6,381 nucleotides of DNA, from assembly GCA_025356765.1 (NCBI GenBank), contig JANXRO010000182.1, positions 1 through 6,381 of the forward strand. The letters run 5' to 3'. The notes beneath the pieces are model-generated. The model made no database searches and had not been told where the DNA came from. It saw nothing but the letters and a program-made list of their open reading frames with translations. This stretch comes from Hyphomicrobiales bacterium. GTDB taxonomy: Bacteria; Pseudomonadota; Alphaproteobacteria; Rhizobiales; Aestuariivirgaceae. Shown here piece after piece: positions 6,156-6,381 of the stretch. The position numbers and the translations under genes were made by a program. Within the stretch, counting starts at the first letter, position 1, and every line of letters starts with the position of its first letter.

Positions 6156-6240
6156 GCCCTGATGGCGGAATTGGTAGACGCGCACGGTTCAGGTCCGTGT
6201 GCCGAAAGGCGTGGAGGTTCGAGTCCTCTTCAGGGCACCA
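6156..6240 (+). tRNA. tRNA-Leu (anticodon CAG), CCA encoded
   Basis: The 7-base acceptor stem pairs GCCCTGA (6156-6162) with TCAGGGC (6230-6236), then discriminator A and a genome-encoded CCA. The D arm carries the GGTAGAC-type segment. The anticodon stem CACGG/CCGTG (6183-6187 with 6195-6199) encloses the loop TTCAGGT, giving anticodon CAG at 6190-6192, which reads the leucine codon CUG. The long class II variable arm GCC-GAAA-GGC (6201-6210) and the T loop TTCGAGT (6218-6224) are both clear. The total of 85 bases fits a leucine tRNA. No terminator is evident downstream, so a transcript could run on into the reading frame at 6314. Confidence 0.97.
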
Positions 6241-6313
6241 TCTTTTCTCATCCTTGCCGTTTTGTGGCCACTCTTGTATGGCTTTGCACATCTGAAACCA
6301 GAGTGATTTTTTG

Positions 6314-6343
6314 ATGACCATAAAACTGTATCGCGGTGATTTG
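6314..6343 (+). pseudogene. rnd: Start of a probable RNase D gene, broken by an inverted join
   Basis: ATG at 6314 opens MTIKLYRGDL, which resembles the N-terminus of the short (about 205-residue) RNase D of alphaproteobacteria, where the usual continuation is of the type PDL...VDTETMGL. RNase D is a 3'-5' exoribonuclease that trims tRNA precursors, and a position after tRNA-Leu would suit it. Instead of continuing, the frame runs into DDTLYKEIDYVR, the HAD nucleophile region from 5020-5064 in opposite orientation. As seen it is not a functional gene; it is probably an artefactual fusion at a contig end. The RNase D identity rests on ten residues recalled from memory. Confidence 0.5.
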
Positions 6344-6381
6344 GATGACACGCTTTACAAAGAAATTGATTACGTGCGATC
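6337..6381 (+). repeat. 45-base exact inverted repeat, terminal copy
   Basis: Identical to the reverse complement of 5020-5064 and running to the last base of the window, so its full length is unknown. Sequence before 6337 does not match the HAD gene upstream of its copy. The boundary lies in or just after TGATTTG, which would fit both the RNase D frame and the HAD gene, so the join may have used a short microhomology. Confidence 0.95.

Noticed and set aside
6156..6240. Integration site at the tRNA-Leu 3' end
   Set aside because: No second copy of the tRNA 3' end, no integrase and no phage or island gene is visible in the window.
6070..6351. 93-codon open frame on the minus strand across the tRNA gene
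   Set aside because: It reads through the reverse complement of tRNA-Leu (CPEEDSNLHAFRHTDLN-like text is a well-known false translation of tRNA-Leu) and begins in the chimeric end.
6314..6381. Second, plus-strand HAD phosphatase gene
   Set aside because: Exact 45-base identity with abrupt divergence, loss of the hydrophobic strand before DLDD and an RNase D-like N-terminus fit a chimeric join better than a paralogue.

Overview
This window looks like a piece of an alphaproteobacterial chromosome with moderate GC, most like Hyphomicrobiales (Rhizobiales) and relatives. That placement rests on protein resemblance recalled from memory, not on a search. The clues are an FzlA-like glutathione-transferase-fold division protein, a bacterial NDUFA9-family protein beside uppP, and a tRNA-Leu(CAG) followed by what appears to be the start of a short alphaproteobacterial-type RNase D. 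Genes are packed tightly and no intergenic gap exceeds about 140 bases. No CRISPR array, insertion sequence, phage gene or origin was seen.

Left block (1-2455, minus strand): fzlA-like gene, then queG (epoxyqueuosine reductase), then a YeeZ-like SDR cut by the left edge. The three overlap by 11 and 4 bases, so they look like one translationally coupled operon. It is read divergently from uppP (2592-3428, plus strand), which recycles undecaprenyl pyrophosphate. The 136-base gap between fzlA and uppP holds a hairpin followed by a T-run and possible promoter elements. Cell division (FzlA) and lipid-carrier recycling for the wall (UppP) therefore share one regulatory region.

Right block (3395-6060, minus strand): an ATP-grasp enzyme overlaps a HAD-family phosphatase by 17 bases. 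A gap of 67 bases then leads to an NDUFA9-type NAD(P)-binding protein. The NDUFA9-type gene ends inside the 3' end of uppP, a convergent 34-base overlap. The ATP-grasp/HAD pair is the least understood part of the window. Its substrate cannot be read from sequence, but it has the form of a small ligase-plus-phosphatase module like those seen in surface-glycan loci.

Right end (6061-6381): a tRNA-Leu(CAG) gene with an encoded CCA and a likely stable-RNA promoter, then a start codon opening the reading frame MTIKLYRGDL, which resembles the N-terminus of RNase D. After that the sequence switches without a frame break into an exact 45-base inverted copy of the start of the HAD gene. The simplest reading is a chimeric contig end (amplification template switch or misassembly), not a real gene. 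The last roughly 40 bases should not be trusted as genomic order.

I did not find a convincing new defence or mobile system. The items most worth a second look are the inverted 45-base repeat at the end, the ATP-grasp/HAD pair, the altered second catalytic motif of UppP, and the hairpin in the fzlA/uppP divergent region.
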